NCBI RefSeq assembly: GCF_017301615.1
Contig: NZ_CP059066.1
Span: 3,038,783-3,102,782, forward strand
DNA from: Koleobacter methoxysyntrophicus
GTDB taxonomy: Bacteria > Bacillota > Thermosediminibacteria > Koleobacterales > Koleobacteraceae
Length of the DNA stretch: 64,000 bases
Direction: 5' to 3'
Part shown: positions 17,101-25,564 of the stretch, piece by piece
How the letters are laid out: each line of letters opens with the position of its first letter
Numbering within the stretch: the first letter of the stretch is position 1
Made by a program: the position numbers and the translations under genes
Notes under the pieces: model-generated
Seen by the model: the letters and a program-made list of their open reading frames with translations, nothing else
Database searches by the model: none
What the model was told of the DNA's origin: nothing

Positions 17101-19652
17101 TCGATTTCTGCGTCTACGTTTTCCGCCGCAAGCCTGGGCATTAAAACAGCATTGATTTTCCCGTTTATATCCTGGACCTTTCCTGAATCTGCTCTGCCGA
17201 CGGTGAATACGATATCCGCCTTCTTATTCTTCAGTATATCGAAACCGGCAACGGGCGGTAGGTTTATTACTTCACAGCACTTGTCGGATAAAGGTTTGCT
17301 GGCAGTATCCGCCTGACGGAGATCGGTCGGGCCTATGAATTCGGGGATCGTTTCTTCACCGAACCGCTCTTTTACGGAAAGCTCAAACAGATACCGGCCG
17401 ACATGGTCGGTATGCAGAACGGGTTCTATACTGTTTCCGTCGTCGAGGATTACCCATTCTTCATCCTCAAAGCTGCCGTTGTTGTTGGCGTCGTATTTAT
17501 ACCGCCATATCCGCTGTTCTATATGGTCACCGTCCGGCGAATAGCTCAGATCATACAGGGTAATTGCCGCACTGCCGGGGCCGTCTTCTTTCGGATCGCG
17601 GATTGCGGTTGAATAGACATAGAAGTCTGCAACCGGAGGCAGATCGGGCATGATTTCGAGTTTTCTTTCGTACCAGTCGGAGTAGTGCCCGGCTTCGTTT
17701 TTAACCCGCACTCTGACGGTGTATTCGCCCGGCTCCTTGAACAGTACGGTGCGTATTTTTTTGTCAGACGATGCAGCAATCTTTATACTGTCTGCCGAAA
17801 CGCCTTCGGGCGGCAGAAACTCCCATTCGGTTTCGTCCCAGATCATGGGATACCGGTCGGATGTTACGCTGTTCGATGCGTCGAATACTATTTTGCGGTT
17901 CTGCTTCAGCCTGCCGGTGAAATCGAAGTACGCTTCCGGAACGGCAGGAAGCACTTCTATTGTCTTCTGTGTCGTATCCCTCTCGCCGTCGCTGTCGCGT
18001 ACCGTAAGCCGAATAGTGTACGTGCCCGGCTCGTCGAACCATACTTCGGACCTCTCGCCCGAAAGTTCGCCGACCATGCCGGTCGAGGATGATACGCTCC
18101 AGGAATGGCTGACGATATACCCGTCCGGATCGTAAGATGCCGACCTTATGATAACGCCGTCGCCCTGTACAACCTCAGAGGGTGCGCGTATAACCGCAAC
18201 CGGCGGCTCGGGTTCGGGCGGCGGTGGCGGCGGTGGCGGGTCGTCGTCTCCTCCGCCGGGAGGCGGGTCCTCACCTCCACTACCGGGCGGCGGTTCTTCT
18301 GCCGATGTTTCGCCGATAACGCGTTCGGCTTCAGCTTCGTCCGTTTTGTTCAGCACGGGGTCCCAGACTCTTACCCGCGCCCAGATGCTGTCGCCGGGTG
18401 ATGCACTGTATGCCGTCAGATTGTAATACGGGCTGCTGGTGCCGGGATTGATGCCTTCTTCGGGCGTCAGCCATGTATCGTTGTGTTTTGCCCACCAGCG
18501 GTAGCCGAAATATCCAGCGCTGCTGGTTGAAACTAAGCCGCTGGCGTCAAGTTTTACGGCTACGTCCTGTTCTGTGCCCGATTCGAGTGCAGGCGGTGTC
18601 AGGTGTATAACAAGATCCGCTGTAACCGATCCCGATGGCGGCGGCGGTGGTGGCGGCGGCGGCTGCTGCTCGGGTTCGACTGTAAGCAGGATCTGGCCGA
18701 ACCTGTCCCCCGAGAATATATCGTTATACTGCGTTGAGGCATAGCCTACAAACAATAATGGAACGGTATGGGTACCGGGTCCGTAATCACTGCGTCTAAA
18801 AGTATGCGCGTAAGTTACCGTTACCTTGTTGCTGTCGGATGCGTTCATGTGTATAACATTCCCGCCCCGCGGGAAGCCCAGGTTAAATGGATCCATTATC
18901 TGAATAGCGCTCGTTCTTTTTATACTGGCGCAGCCGCGCGGTGTGGCGGTTACCGTTAGGGTTATGACTGCCGTTACGCTGTCGCTGTCGGCAGGGATCG
19001 TCAGGGCTGTCGGATACTGTGCGTCTAACTGAAAATCTACACTGCCCGGAAGCGGCGGGACGAGGAACGTAGCATAGTAAAGCTTGCCGTTTAGACCGAT
19101 GTGGTATGTTTTTATACTCCCGTATGATTTTATTGTCGGCGGTGCCTGAACTATTGCTTTTTCTTCCCCCAGATGCGTGCTCACGGTAAGTGTTGTGGCG
19201 TTGTGGCCGATCAGGTTGGAGTAATAGAGCTGGTCTTTCTGAACGTCACGCAAGCCTTTCCAGCTTCCCGATGCCTCGCGCCTTTCTACGAAGTTCCACG
19301 TCTCCGGCGGTCTGGTCGGCGTTATGTCGTCCGGGAAGGCGTGGTTTGTGAATTCCTTGTCGTAGTAGGTGTAGCCCAGATATCGATACTCGCTCCCCTT
19401 GCGGTCACCCCAGGGACTGCCGTAGACTATCAAATTGTACTTTACATAGGTTTCCCAGTTCGCAGGACGGCCGCTTTCGCTTTTGGTTGGAATATCTAGA
19501 TCTTTCAACATTGCTACAAACTGTTTTTCGTTATACGGCGGCATGTCCGGCATTGAAGCCGAAACGGTAATCCTGTCCGCACCGGGTTGATATATGCCTG
19601 AAAGAAGAACAAAAACAAGAATTAACGATACTATACGATAAAAAAACCTCAA
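14181..19652 (-). CDS. Giant multi-domain secreted protein (PKD repeats, vWA-like region with lectin-like insertion)
   Basis: An 1823-residue protein with a signal peptide (about 1-33). Two proline-rich linkers (near 335 and 470) follow an N-terminal beta region. PKD-type domains occur from about 490 (for example SYDPDG and GTYTIRLTVRDSDG) and again near the C-terminus (MSYDPNGDPIAEQRW, SSDPDGDPIVAYEWR). The middle holds a vWA-like strand (KKADIVFTV) without the usual DxSxS metal site, interrupted by a LamG/concanavalin-like segment (about 865-1045), after which vWA-like helices resume. TTG at 19652 with GGGAGG gives a better signal peptide than ATG at 19682. It lies beside the T4P and GLUG genes and might be a PilY1-like surface adhesin. 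That role is inferred. Confidence 0.8.
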   Translation of the reverse strand: MRFFYRIVSLILVFVLLSGIYQPGADRITVSASMPDMPPYNEKQFVAMLKDLDIPTKSESGRPANWETYVKYNLIVYGSPWGDRKGSEYRYLGYTYYDKEFTNHAFPDDITPTRPPETWNFVERREASGSWKGLRDVQKDQLYYSNLIGHNATTLTVSTHLGEEKAIVQAPPTIKSYGSIKTYHIGLNGKLYYATFLVPPLPGSVDFQLDAQYPTALTIPADSDSVTAVITLTVTATPRGCASIKRTSAIQIMDPFNLGFPRGGNVIHMNASDSNKVTVTYAHTFRRSDYGPGTHTVPLLFVGYASTQYNDIFSGDRFGQILLTVEPEQQPPPPPPPPPSGSVTADLVIHLTPPALESGTEQDVAVKLDASGLVSTSSAGYFGYRWWAKHNDTWLTPEEGINPGTSSPYYNLTAYSASPGDSIWARVRVWDPVLNKTDEAEAERVIGETSAEEPPPGSGGEDPPPGGGDDDPPPPPPPPEPEPPVAVIRAPSEVVQGDGVIIRSASYDPDGYIVSHSWSVSSSTGMVGELSGERSEVWFDEPGTYTIRLTVRDSDGERDTTQKTIEVLPAVPEAYFDFTGRLKQNRKIVFDASNSVTSDRYPMIWDETEWEFLPPEGVSADSIKIAASSDKKIRTVLFKEPGEYTVRVRVKNEAGHYSDWYERKLEIMPDLPPVADFYVYSTAIRDPKEDGPGSAAITLYDLSYSPDGDHIEQRIWRYKYDANNNGSFEDEEWVILDDGNSIEPVLHTDHVGRYLFELSVKERFGEETIPEFIGPTDLRQADTASKPLSDKCCEVINLPPVAGFDILKNKKADIVFTVGRADSGKVQDINGKINAVLMPRLAAENVDAEIEAVKTAVVSTETQDPQDIFSSWVSFYVGSSSTPPQNAWSYDSELNAVVCNIGSRPALGWYNPSAFDTKDLTISYTLGIRNDATQFVHGEMGFMFRMQDESNYYVYIIDNHSACGNVRYNQRSVLAKVTNGRFQVVKVGGSFPYFHRGQIWNIRIEAKGNTIKVYRDGSLDIEWTDPDPAYYDHGSYGFYAWDQRSAYFKDIQITSESIKTLDEALKSTTWRSNATRFLVNISDITLPELGSGTKLGEILSHTLTGNIHFVGLGTDANKSQYETFIAQNNDSGRFFYNTDMNDALSRLADYILEILNMQPDYTALYALVGEEVSYETTYSDGENDPRYQDRWYYYHDPTYFENSLGLAPFSGQYLSEPVTKFEHTGMYEIHYQARDNPKDDSRFDSYRLWSSPSLNRMYLYVHRKPIAAYAAELEPVGSSTEVVYQKSDIDFSGEGGETAVWNPQFSAPDGSIIKTIEFMTPHAYDDYWRNGLYVEGYKDGAWHRIKDYESQYEYTSEQISDTINVQDNRYTKVRFYFRMYDKADSARGDPDGAYIKITYIIGTTTSYNVSLVNHSYDPDHQTAPDRGIEEEEWLWREAAEASWNTGRLASAEVNKNYLVWLRVRDREGVWSDPYVSMLSTVQENLPPVAQFAVDPSVQVVHKTIEITNMSYDPNGDPIAEQRWMVKKPDGEWLDYGSTPPTDIPSLGEGEYTIELTVRDDPSVGSPLWSEAYTQQVMVIPENSKPAAGFSVNPDPVIADEFYEIIDLSSDPDGDPIVAYEWRVRKPDGTWAAVTEWLDTFEEMGFDDGEYLIRLRVMDDPTGRHPALTPMWSDPFDLTVTVEGRLIVIGRSDKSITRRATAMLLSAETEGRAYRVDVHVWYKENDFVSSSTNLVTTLVPDEPLTDPPQDRMTWHSRRVKGDRDLVLVVPFNIPDGVYPVTFKAYKRRSDGSIKVEEDTIMIRVKDSIHDYLYFELIGPLPEFK

Positions 19653-19683
19653 ATTATCTACCTCCCTTAAAATTCTAAGCATA

Positions 19684-19709
19684 GAAAAAGAGAGGGCATC
19701 TGCCCCCTC
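19684..19709 (-). terminator. Intrinsic terminator after stalk-domain protein 1
   Basis: A G/C-rich stem, GAGGGCA with TGCCCCCTC (two bulged bases), is followed on the minus strand by TTTTTC. A near-identical structure follows the paralogue at 21289-21322. It overlaps the alternative upstream start of the giant gene. Confidence 0.65.
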
Positions 19710-19723
19710 CCCTTGTTATTCTG

Positions 19724-21073
19724 TTATTGGTCCTTCGCCCAGCCGAAGTCGAAATCGTTCCAGCGAAGCGTGGAACCGTCCGGAAATTTCGTGCCTGAAC
19801 GGTAAAGTACCTGCAAGTCGCCGAACTCCTTCTTCAGCATGACATCGTAGTCTATCTCACCTCTCAGCTCGCGCTTTATATAAGTATCCAGCGCAAACTT
19901 CATTACTTCCTTTAATGTGCGGTCGTCCACATCCAGCAGCACCGAAAGCGCTTTCTCTATCCGCGCCGTATACGGCGGATAGAGCCTGTTATACTGCGGA
20001 TTGTCTACATTGCGGTTGTATCTCTCCAGTTTCGTCAGGCGCATTGATGCAAAAGATTTGAAATCGTAATAATTATACAGTTCTTTTTCCTGCAGGTAAA
20101 AACTGAACGGATAAATGGTATATATGCCCGGGTATTCTTGAGCAAACAGCATTTCGGCCTGAGCACAGCTGTCGAGATTGTCAAGATTGAGGCTTACGCT
20201 TACCGTATGGTTTTCCATGAACATGGCTTTTGCCATATCCACTATCCGCTTGTTGGCGTCGGGTATTACGTTCTCGCGAAAGGTTGCCCATTTTCCCGAC
20301 GGCCAGCCCTTCAATTTAAACATGCCCGTCGATTCGTCGTAGTAGAAATCCTCCGGCATTGTGAACCGCTCTCCGACATCAGGCCGGCTGAATATAGAGT
20401 CGTCCGGCAGACCAGGCTCCGGCAGACGTTCCTCGACTATGCGGGGAACAATTCGATAAACTTCGTCGGTCAACCAGCGTACATCATATCCTACAGAATC
20501 CAATCTGTGCATTTCTTCTATCTGTTTATCTCCTGACAGCGACCTTATATATGCCGTCATCTCCTCGTCCAGTTCGTACTCGCCCGTGTCGTAGTAGACC
20601 TCGAATACGAACTCGTCTTCGCCAGGCTCCATCTTTTCCAGGTAGACCGTCCTGGCCGCACCGTCCCAGCGGACCCGGTAGCCCAGACCCTCGCCTGCCG
20701 CACGAACCGGCAGATACAGCTTGCCGTTTATCGTTCGCAGCGATTCGTCCAGCATTTGATACATATACCTGTCCGGCGTCCAGTATTTTATATATACATG
20801 ATACCCAACTGTGAACTCCGCTGCACGATCGCCTAAACGGCCTACCGCTGTCTGCGTCGCATCGTCCCAGCTTACCTCGGCGCCCAGCGCCTCAAACAGC
20901 GAACGCATCGGCAGAAACAGACGACCGTTTATCTCACGCGGCGCATCTGTCAGCTCCACAGGCTCGCCGTCTACTACGACGGATACGCCCTGCGCATATG
21001 ACGCACCCGGCAGTAATACCTGTGCCAGAAACAGCACGGTTAACATTAACGTTAACATCTTTCTCAAGGCCAA
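19724..21073 (-). CDS. Secreted stalk-domain (copper amine oxidase N-like) protein 1
   Basis: A 449-residue exported protein. Signal peptide about 1-28 ends ASYAQ. Two stalk-type repeats follow (about 30-150), with the hallmark pattern of a short strand, INGRLFLPMRSLFEALGAEVSWD, and LYLPVRAAGEGLGYRVRWDGAARTVYLE. The remainder (about 155-449) is not recognised. Such stalk domains are common on Firmicute surface proteins and need not bind copper. TTG at 21073 with AAGGGAAG upstream. It has its own promoter and is a tandem paralogue of 21336-22781. Confidence 0.85.
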   Translation of the reverse strand: MALRKMLTLMLTVLFLAQVLLPGASYAQGVSVVVDGEPVELTDAPREINGRLFLPMRSLFEALGAEVSWDDATQTAVGRLGDRAAEFTVGYHVYIKYWTPDRYMYQMLDESLRTINGKLYLPVRAAGEGLGYRVRWDGAARTVYLEKMEPGEDEFVFEVYYDTGEYELDEEMTAYIRSLSGDKQIEEMHRLDSVGYDVRWLTDEVYRIVPRIVEERLPEPGLPDDSIFSRPDVGERFTMPEDFYYDESTGMFKLKGWPSGKWATFRENVIPDANKRIVDMAKAMFMENHTVSVSLNLDNLDSCAQAEMLFAQEYPGIYTIYPFSFYLQEKELYNYYDFKSFASMRLTKLERYNRNVDNPQYNRLYPPYTARIEKALSVLLDVDDRTLKEVMKFALDTYIKRELRGEIDYDVMLKKEFGDLQVLYRSGTKFPDGSTLRWNDFDFGWAKDQ

Positions 21074-21108
21074 TCACTTCCCTTCTGGCAGTTTTGTCCT
21101 ATACTTCC

Positions 21109-21137
21109 ATTGTACCACAATCCAGCAAAAAGGACAA
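21109..21137 (-). promoter_or_regulatory. Sigma-A-type promoter of stalk gene 1
   Basis: On the minus strand, TTGTCC (21132-21137), 17 bp, TACAAT (21109-21114), about 35 nt before the start codon. The same arrangement is repeated upstream of the two paralogues. Confidence 0.8.
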
Positions 21138-21164
21138 CCGCGAACGGAAAAAACGAAATAAAAA

Positions 21165-21189
21165 TTCAACCCAAACGGTTTGGGTTGAA
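21165..21189. promoter_or_regulatory. 25-nt perfect palindrome upstream of stalk gene 1
   Basis: A perfect 12+1+12 palindrome (core AACCCAAACGGTTTGGGTT) lies 28 bp upstream of the -35 box and is followed on the minus strand by a T-rich run. It is also downstream of the preceding paralogue, so it may be an operator, a terminator, or both. Identical copies are at 22873-22897 and 23683-23707. Confidence 0.7.
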
Positions 21190-21288
21190 GTATCAGTACA
21201 AAATGCCTCTCAGACGCACGTTTTGCCACCAAATTTGAGAGTTCTAAGGATTAATGATACTATAACTCCCTTAAAATTTTTAAGCATA

Positions 21289-21322
21289 GAAAAAGAGAGA
21301 GGGCATTCTTTCTGCCCCCTCC
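21289..21322 (-). terminator. Intrinsic terminator after stalk-domain protein 2
   Basis: The minus strand reads a G-rich stem (AGGGGGCAGA, complementary to GAATGCCCTC) followed by TCTCTTTTTC. It is homologous to the terminator at 19684-19709. Confidence 0.6.
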
Positions 21323-21335
21323 CCCTGTTATTCTG

Positions 21336-22781
21336 TTATTGGTCTTTCGACCAGCCGAACATGAAGATGTTCCAGTGAAGCGTGAAACCGTCCGGGTCTC
21401 TTGTACCTGAACGGTAAAGCACCTGCAGGTCGCCGAAGCTTTTCCTTAGGTTGACATCGTAGTCGATCTCGCCTCTCAGCTCGCGCTTTATATAGGTATC
21501 CAGCGCAAATTTCATAACTTCCTTTATCGTGCGGTCGTCTACATCCAGCAGCACCGAAAGCGCTTTCTCTACACGTGCCGTATACGGCGGATAGAGCCTG
21601 TTATACTGCGGATCGTCTACGTTGCGGTTGTACCTTTCAAGCTTCGTCAGGCGCATCGATGCAAATGATTTGAAACCTTTGTAGTCGCGCAATTCTTCTT
21701 CCATCAATGTAAAACCGAACGGATAAGTAGTATAATCATCCGGATATTTTGGAGCAAACAGTATCGTAGCGGCAGATGGACTGCCAAAATTGTCTCCAGG
21801 ACTGTGATTCACTCTTACTGTATGGTGTTCCATAAATAGCGCCTTTGCTATATCCACTATCCGTCTGTTGGCGTCGGGAACAATATCCTCGCGGAAGGTT
21901 ATCCATTCGTTTGTCGTCCAGTTTCTCAGCTTGAACTGGCCCGTCGATTCGTCGTAGTAGAAATACTGGTAAAATTTCTTCGGCCTCTTGCTGAGCGCCG
22001 GTAGGCTGGTCTGCCCGGCTCTGTAGGTCTCGTATTTTAACAGCTGGTCCTCTGTCACCCGCATGGTGAACCGCTCTATGGCATCGGGTCGGCTGAATAT
22101 GCTGTTATCCGGTAGACCCTGCTCCGGCAGACGTTCAGCAACTATGCGGGGAACGAAACGATAAACCTCTCTAGCCACCCAACGCGTTTCATACCCTAAA
22201 CTATCTAATCTGAACAACTCTTCTCTTCGTTTTTCATCCGGCAGCGACCTGATATATGCCGTCATCTCCTCGTCCAGCTCGTACTCGCCCGTGTCGTAGT
22301 AGACCTCGAATACGAACTCGTCCTCGCCGGGCTCCATCTTCTCCAGGTAGACGGTTTTTGCCGCTCCGTCCCAGCGGACACGGTAGCCCAATCCTTCGCC
22401 CGCCGCACGAACTGGCAGATACAGCTTGCCGTCTATCGTGCGCGGTGATTCGTCCAGCATTTGATACATATACCTGTCCGGCGTCCAGTATTTTATATAT
22501 ACATGATACCCAGCTGTGAACTCTGCTGCACGCTCGCCCAGACGGCCCACCGCTGTCTGCGTCTCGGCATCCCAACTTACCTCCGCTCCCAGCGTCTCGA
22601 ACAGCGCACGCATCGGCAGAAACAGGCGGCCGTTTATCTCACGAGCCGCATCTGTCAGCTCCACCGCCTCGCCGTCTACTACTACCGATACGCCCTGCGC
22701 ATATGACGCACCCGGCAGTAATACCTGTGCCAGAAACAGCACGGTTAACATCAATGTTAACATCCTTCTCCTCAAGGCCAA
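21336..22781 (-). CDS. Secreted stalk-domain (copper amine oxidase N-like) protein 2
   Basis: A 481-residue paralogue of the 449-residue neighbour, nearly identical over the signal peptide and both stalk repeats (about 1-160) and over the C-terminal ~150 residues. The middle differs by about 30 inserted residues (near 240-275, around VTEDQLLKYETY). TTG at 22781. It has its own copy of the promoter and palindrome. Recent tandem duplication is evident from the near-identical upstream 170 bp. Confidence 0.85.
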   Translation of the reverse strand: MALRRRMLTLMLTVLFLAQVLLPGASYAQGVSVVVDGEAVELTDAAREINGRLFLPMRALFETLGAEVSWDAETQTAVGRLGERAAEFTAGYHVYIKYWTPDRYMYQMLDESPRTIDGKLYLPVRAAGEGLGYRVRWDGAAKTVYLEKMEPGEDEFVFEVYYDTGEYELDEEMTAYIRSLPDEKRREELFRLDSLGYETRWVAREVYRFVPRIVAERLPEQGLPDNSIFSRPDAIERFTMRVTEDQLLKYETYRAGQTSLPALSKRPKKFYQYFYYDESTGQFKLRNWTTNEWITFREDIVPDANRRIVDIAKALFMEHHTVRVNHSPGDNFGSPSAATILFAPKYPDDYTTYPFGFTLMEEELRDYKGFKSFASMRLTKLERYNRNVDDPQYNRLYPPYTARVEKALSVLLDVDDRTIKEVMKFALDTYIKRELRGEIDYDVNLRKSFGDLQVLYRSGTRDPDGFTLHWNIFMFGWSKDQ

Positions 22782-22816
22782 TCACACCCCTTCTGGCAGT
22801 TTTGTCCTATATTTCC

Positions 22817-22845
22817 ATTGTACCACAATCCAGCAAAAAGGACAA
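22817..22845 (-). promoter_or_regulatory. Sigma-A-type promoter of stalk gene 2
   Basis: TTGTCC (22840-22845), 17 bp, TACAAT (22817-22822) on the minus strand. It is a copy of the promoter at 21109-21137. Confidence 0.8.
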
Positions 22846-22872
22846 CCGCGAACGAAAAAAACGAAATAAAAA

Positions 22873-22897
22873 TTCAACCCAAACGGTTTGGGTTGAA
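22873..22897. promoter_or_regulatory. 25-nt perfect palindrome upstream of stalk gene 2
   Basis: Identical 25-nt palindrome in the same position relative to the promoter as at 21165-21189. The flanking 170 bp are also nearly identical. Confidence 0.7.
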
Positions 22898-23033
22898 GTA
22901 TCAGTACAAAATGCCTCTCAGACGCACGTTTTGCCGTCAAATTTAAGAGTTCTGCTGTGGGGGTGTAAAAATATATGTCTTTTAAGAAAATGCTTTTTAA
23001 AGGCAAAATACAACTTTTTGTTTTGATTTTTAA

Positions 23034-23591
23034 TCATTTGGGGGACTGTACCCGCATCCAGCGCAAAGTAGCTGTGTTTGTCGAGCGACCAGTATTAAAT
23101 ATAACTTCAACATACACGTCCACGTCTTCTCTCGGCTCTATTTTCTCCATATAGACGGTTCGTGACACGCTATCCCAGCGGACCTTACAGCCAAGACCTT
23201 CGGCTACAGTCCGGACCGGCAAATACAGTCTATCTTCTATCATGCAGGGTGTTGCACCAGCATCCAGCTTGATGCAGCCATAGTTGTCAAACGACCAGGT
23301 TTTAATATAAATATGAGTTCCCTCGATAAATTCCGCTGCTCGCTTACCCAACCGGCCCACCGCCGTCTGCGTCTCGGCATCCCAACTTACCTCCGCTCCC
23401 AGCGTCTCGAACAGCGCACGCATCGGCAGAAACAGGCGGCCGTTTATCTCACGAGCCGCATCTGTCAGCTCCACCGCCTCGCCGTCTACTACTACCGATA
23501 CGCCCTGCGCATATGACACACCCGGCAGTAATACCTGTGCCAGAAACAGCACGGTTAACATCAATGTTAACATCCTTCTCCTCAAGGCCAA
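23034..23591 (-). pseudogene. Truncated stalk-domain protein (decayed copy 3)
   Basis: 185 residues against 449 and 481 in its paralogues. The signal peptide and first stalk unit are almost identical to copy 2 (about 1-85). The second unit is diverged (TWSFDNYGCIKLDAG). After VEVIFN the frame changes: a neighbouring frame continues as YWSLDKHSYFALDAG, a recognisable third stalk-type unit that decays within ~40 residues. So a one-base indel near 23095 and 3' loss are likely. The promoter and palindrome are intact, so a short product may still be made. Confidence 0.75.
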
Positions 23592-23626
23592 TCACACCCC
23601 TTCTGGCAGTTTTGTCCTATACTTCC

Positions 23627-23655
23627 ATTGTACCACAATCCAGCAAAAAGGACAA
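23627..23655 (-). promoter_or_regulatory. Sigma-A-type promoter of stalk copy 3
   Basis: TTGTCC (23650-23655), 17 bp, TACAAT (23627-23632) on the minus strand, third copy of the repeated promoter. Confidence 0.78.
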
Positions 23656-23682
23656 CCGCGAACGGAAAAAACGAAATAAAAA

Positions 23683-23707
23683 TTCAACCCAAACGGTTTG
23701 GGTTGAA
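23683..23707. promoter_or_regulatory. 25-nt perfect palindrome upstream of stalk copy 3
   Basis: Third identical copy of the palindrome. This copy is not preceded by another stalk gene, so it is retained without one to terminate, which slightly favours an operator role. Confidence 0.65.
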
Positions 23708-23840
23708 GTATCAGTACAAAATGCCTCTCAGACGCACGTTTTGCCACTAAATTTGAGAGTTCTGCTGTGGGGGTATTAAATTATATATAATATATATCGT
23801 CTTTTAAATGTTTTTTACGCAGATGGAAAACTGCCGGTTT

Positions 23841-23867
23841 TGCTAATGTGCATTAGCAGATTTTTTC
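23841..23867 (+). terminator. Hairpin with T-run overlapping a gene end
   Basis: TGCTAATG-TG-CATTAGCA (23841-23858) is a perfect 8-bp-stem hairpin followed on the plus strand by GATTTTTTC. It overlaps the stop codon of the minus-strand gene 23853-24284. No plus-strand gene precedes it, so the role is unclear. Confidence 0.35.
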
Positions 23868-24284
23868 TTGTTGCAGTATTTCTATTGCTTTTCGTATAAA
23901 CTCTCTGGTTTCTTCTTCATGCCAAGCCCATTCCAACTCCCAGTCTTTTCCCTGAATATATTCAAGTAATTCTTCTGCTGTTCCCCATTTGATATCGTTG
24001 TGTAATTGTTGCCTCAACTCGTCTATCTCTTCATAAGAACTGCATGCTTGCAGAGCATCACAGCCCGAACATGACCCCCATCCGAAAATTAGTAATCCAT
24101 ATCTATTTCCATCCTTAAACAAAACTCTTGTATCACCTTGGTAGCCGTCATCATCTACTTGGAGTAATATCTTATAACCAAAAGATTCTAATAGAGGTCT
24201 ATAATCAGAAACACTCCAAAAATGTTCTTCACCAGCTTCATCTTTCCAAATAGCATCAGGATAAACTTCTTTAATATCTTTCAT
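23853..24284 (-). CDS. Hypothetical acidic cytoplasmic protein
   Basis: A 143-residue soluble acidic protein, not recognised. A GWGSCSGCDALQAC segment (about 80-95) is striking, with three Cys in ten residues. It also has Trp-rich C-terminal helices (DWELEWAWHEE). No signal peptide. I chose ATG at 24284, which has GGAGAG upstream, over the longer frame to 24305. It stands alone between the stalk genes and the toxin-antitoxin region. It could be a phage- or conflict-related protein, but nothing in the sequence proves that. Confidence 0.65.
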   Translation of the reverse strand: MKDIKEVYPDAIWKDEAGEEHFWSVSDYRPLLESFGYKILLQVDDDGYQGDTRVLFKDGNRYGLLIFGWGSCSGCDALQACSSYEEIDELRQQLHNDIKWGTAEELLEYIQGKDWELEWAWHEEETREFIRKAIEILQQEKIC

Positions 24285-24545
24285 ACTTTTCTCTCTCCTT
24301 TGCATAATTTACAGACTGTGTAGTTGCCGCCCCGCCGTGTATTGCTGGCAGGCAGGCCGGGATAGCCCGCTTGCCAAATGTATCAGTTAGTAGGAATATT
24401 TACTTTTATTTCGCCGCTATGGGTGTAATGCCCGTGTTTTTTTATTATCTAATTGCTTGGACTGCAGGTATTTTTCTATATTAAAGCCCTTTCCCTTCAA
24501 AATACCCCGCAATTCATCAATACCTTCACCTCCATAAAAAAATGT
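24285..24545. other. Intergenic region with a possible small ORF remnant
   Basis: No firm gene. On the minus strand, in the same frame beyond the Panacea gene stop, a short open stretch (about 24427-24545) reads ELRGILKGKGFNIEKYLQSK, resembling the C-terminus of a VapB/RHH-type antitoxin. GGAGGTGA precedes it but no good start codon follows. It may be a remnant. The rest shows nothing. Confidence 0.35.
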
Positions 24546-25550
24546 TTAATTACCCAATATATCTCGATATTTGTACAGACTTTTTTTTATATCTTTAAAC
24601 TCTTGAATGTTAAAGATTTCTTTTAAGTTTTTGAAATATTCCCGTATTTTTTCCTGTGGAATTATTTCAGATGAACGTTCACTTTCTTTATGGGTTTTTC
24701 TTATTTCTTTCCAGGGAGTGTCTTCGTGTGTCATTTTCATTAGACCTATGGCATCAAATATCCCATAGGTATCATATACTTCGTTAAGTAATTGAATTTG
24801 TTCAATATCAAATATTTTTGAAGGTTCGAAGTCTATTTTCTTGATTTCCTGATAGTTGTAGCTTTGGTACTCACGCCATAATTCCGGCGAAACAGGTCCG
24901 TATTTCCATGCTTCAAGTTCGGTAGCAAATAATGGTTTATCTAAAAAAGCCAGATGCCATCCTTGAGCATAATAAATCAATTTTTGAAGTTTTAACGGGG
25001 TAATTGAGCTACCAATTTCCACATTTACTTTACTTAGAAAAAACTTAGCAACATCAAATACATTTACTATTTTCTTTGTATTAGAATTCAAAATATTTTT
25101 TAAAGCAATTTCAATTTTTCTTCTAGATTGCTCACCAATATAATCCTTGTTTAAATCGTACAGTTTTTTCATATTTATAGGGTTTTGAAGCTTTTTTAAT
25201 TCATCACTATAAAGTTTTAAAGGTGTGATTCCTTTTAAATACCTTTCTATTGTAGCTTGGCCCCATCCTAATAATTTTGCTAATGTCTTACCACTAATAT
25301 TATAAGTTGATAATATGTCTTCAATTTCCTTGATTGTAATTATCCCTGACTGCTTTCTATATTCATCATTAGCTTTCTTAATGTTTTCATCGTCCAGTTC
25401 AGCTATATATATTTCGTTTTTACATTCATTGCAATATGGTACTTTAGCAGTATAATTTATCTCCACTCCTTTTAAGTTACTGGTAATTTCTATTTCTTTT
25501 ACAGTAAACTCAACATCTTTATCACAATAATAACAATAAGCTGTCACCAT
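24546..25550 (-). CDS. Antitoxin with MqsA-type zinc finger, HTH and Panacea (SocA) domain
   Basis: A 334-residue three-part protein. Residues 1-45 carry two CxxC pairs (CYYC and CNEC), as in MqsA/YgiT-type zinc fingers. Residues about 68-115 are an XRE/MqsA-like helix-turn-helix (SGKTLAKLLGWGQATIERYLKG). Residues about 165-300 are a Panacea domain (PLKLQKLIYYAQGWHLA, ELEAWKYGPVSPELWREY). Panacea proteins are known antitoxins paired with diverse toxins. Here the partner directly upstream is MqsR-like. ATG at 25550 with GAGAGG is preferred over GTG at 25556. It should bind the toxin and repress the operon at the operators at 25951-26027. Confidence 0.85.
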   Translation of the reverse strand: MVTAYCYYCDKDVEFTVKEIEITSNLKGVEINYTAKVPYCNECKNEIYIAELDDENIKKANDEYRKQSGIITIKEIEDILSTYNISGKTLAKLLGWGQATIERYLKGITPLKLYSDELKKLQNPINMKKLYDLNKDYIGEQSRRKIEIALKNILNSNTKKIVNVFDVAKFFLSKVNVEIGSSITPLKLQKLIYYAQGWHLAFLDKPLFATELEAWKYGPVSPELWREYQSYNYQEIKKIDFEPSKIFDIEQIQLLNEVYDTYGIFDAIGLMKMTHEDTPWKEIRKTHKESERSSEIIPQEKIREYFKNLKEIFNIQEFKDIKKSLYKYRDILGN

Positions 25551-25564
25551 CAACACCTCTCTTT

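Noticed and set aside
24427..24545. Independent antitoxin gene downstream of the Panacea gene
   Set aside because: The frame has antitoxin-like residues but no good start codon at a proper distance from the GGAGG, so I only list it as a possible remnant.
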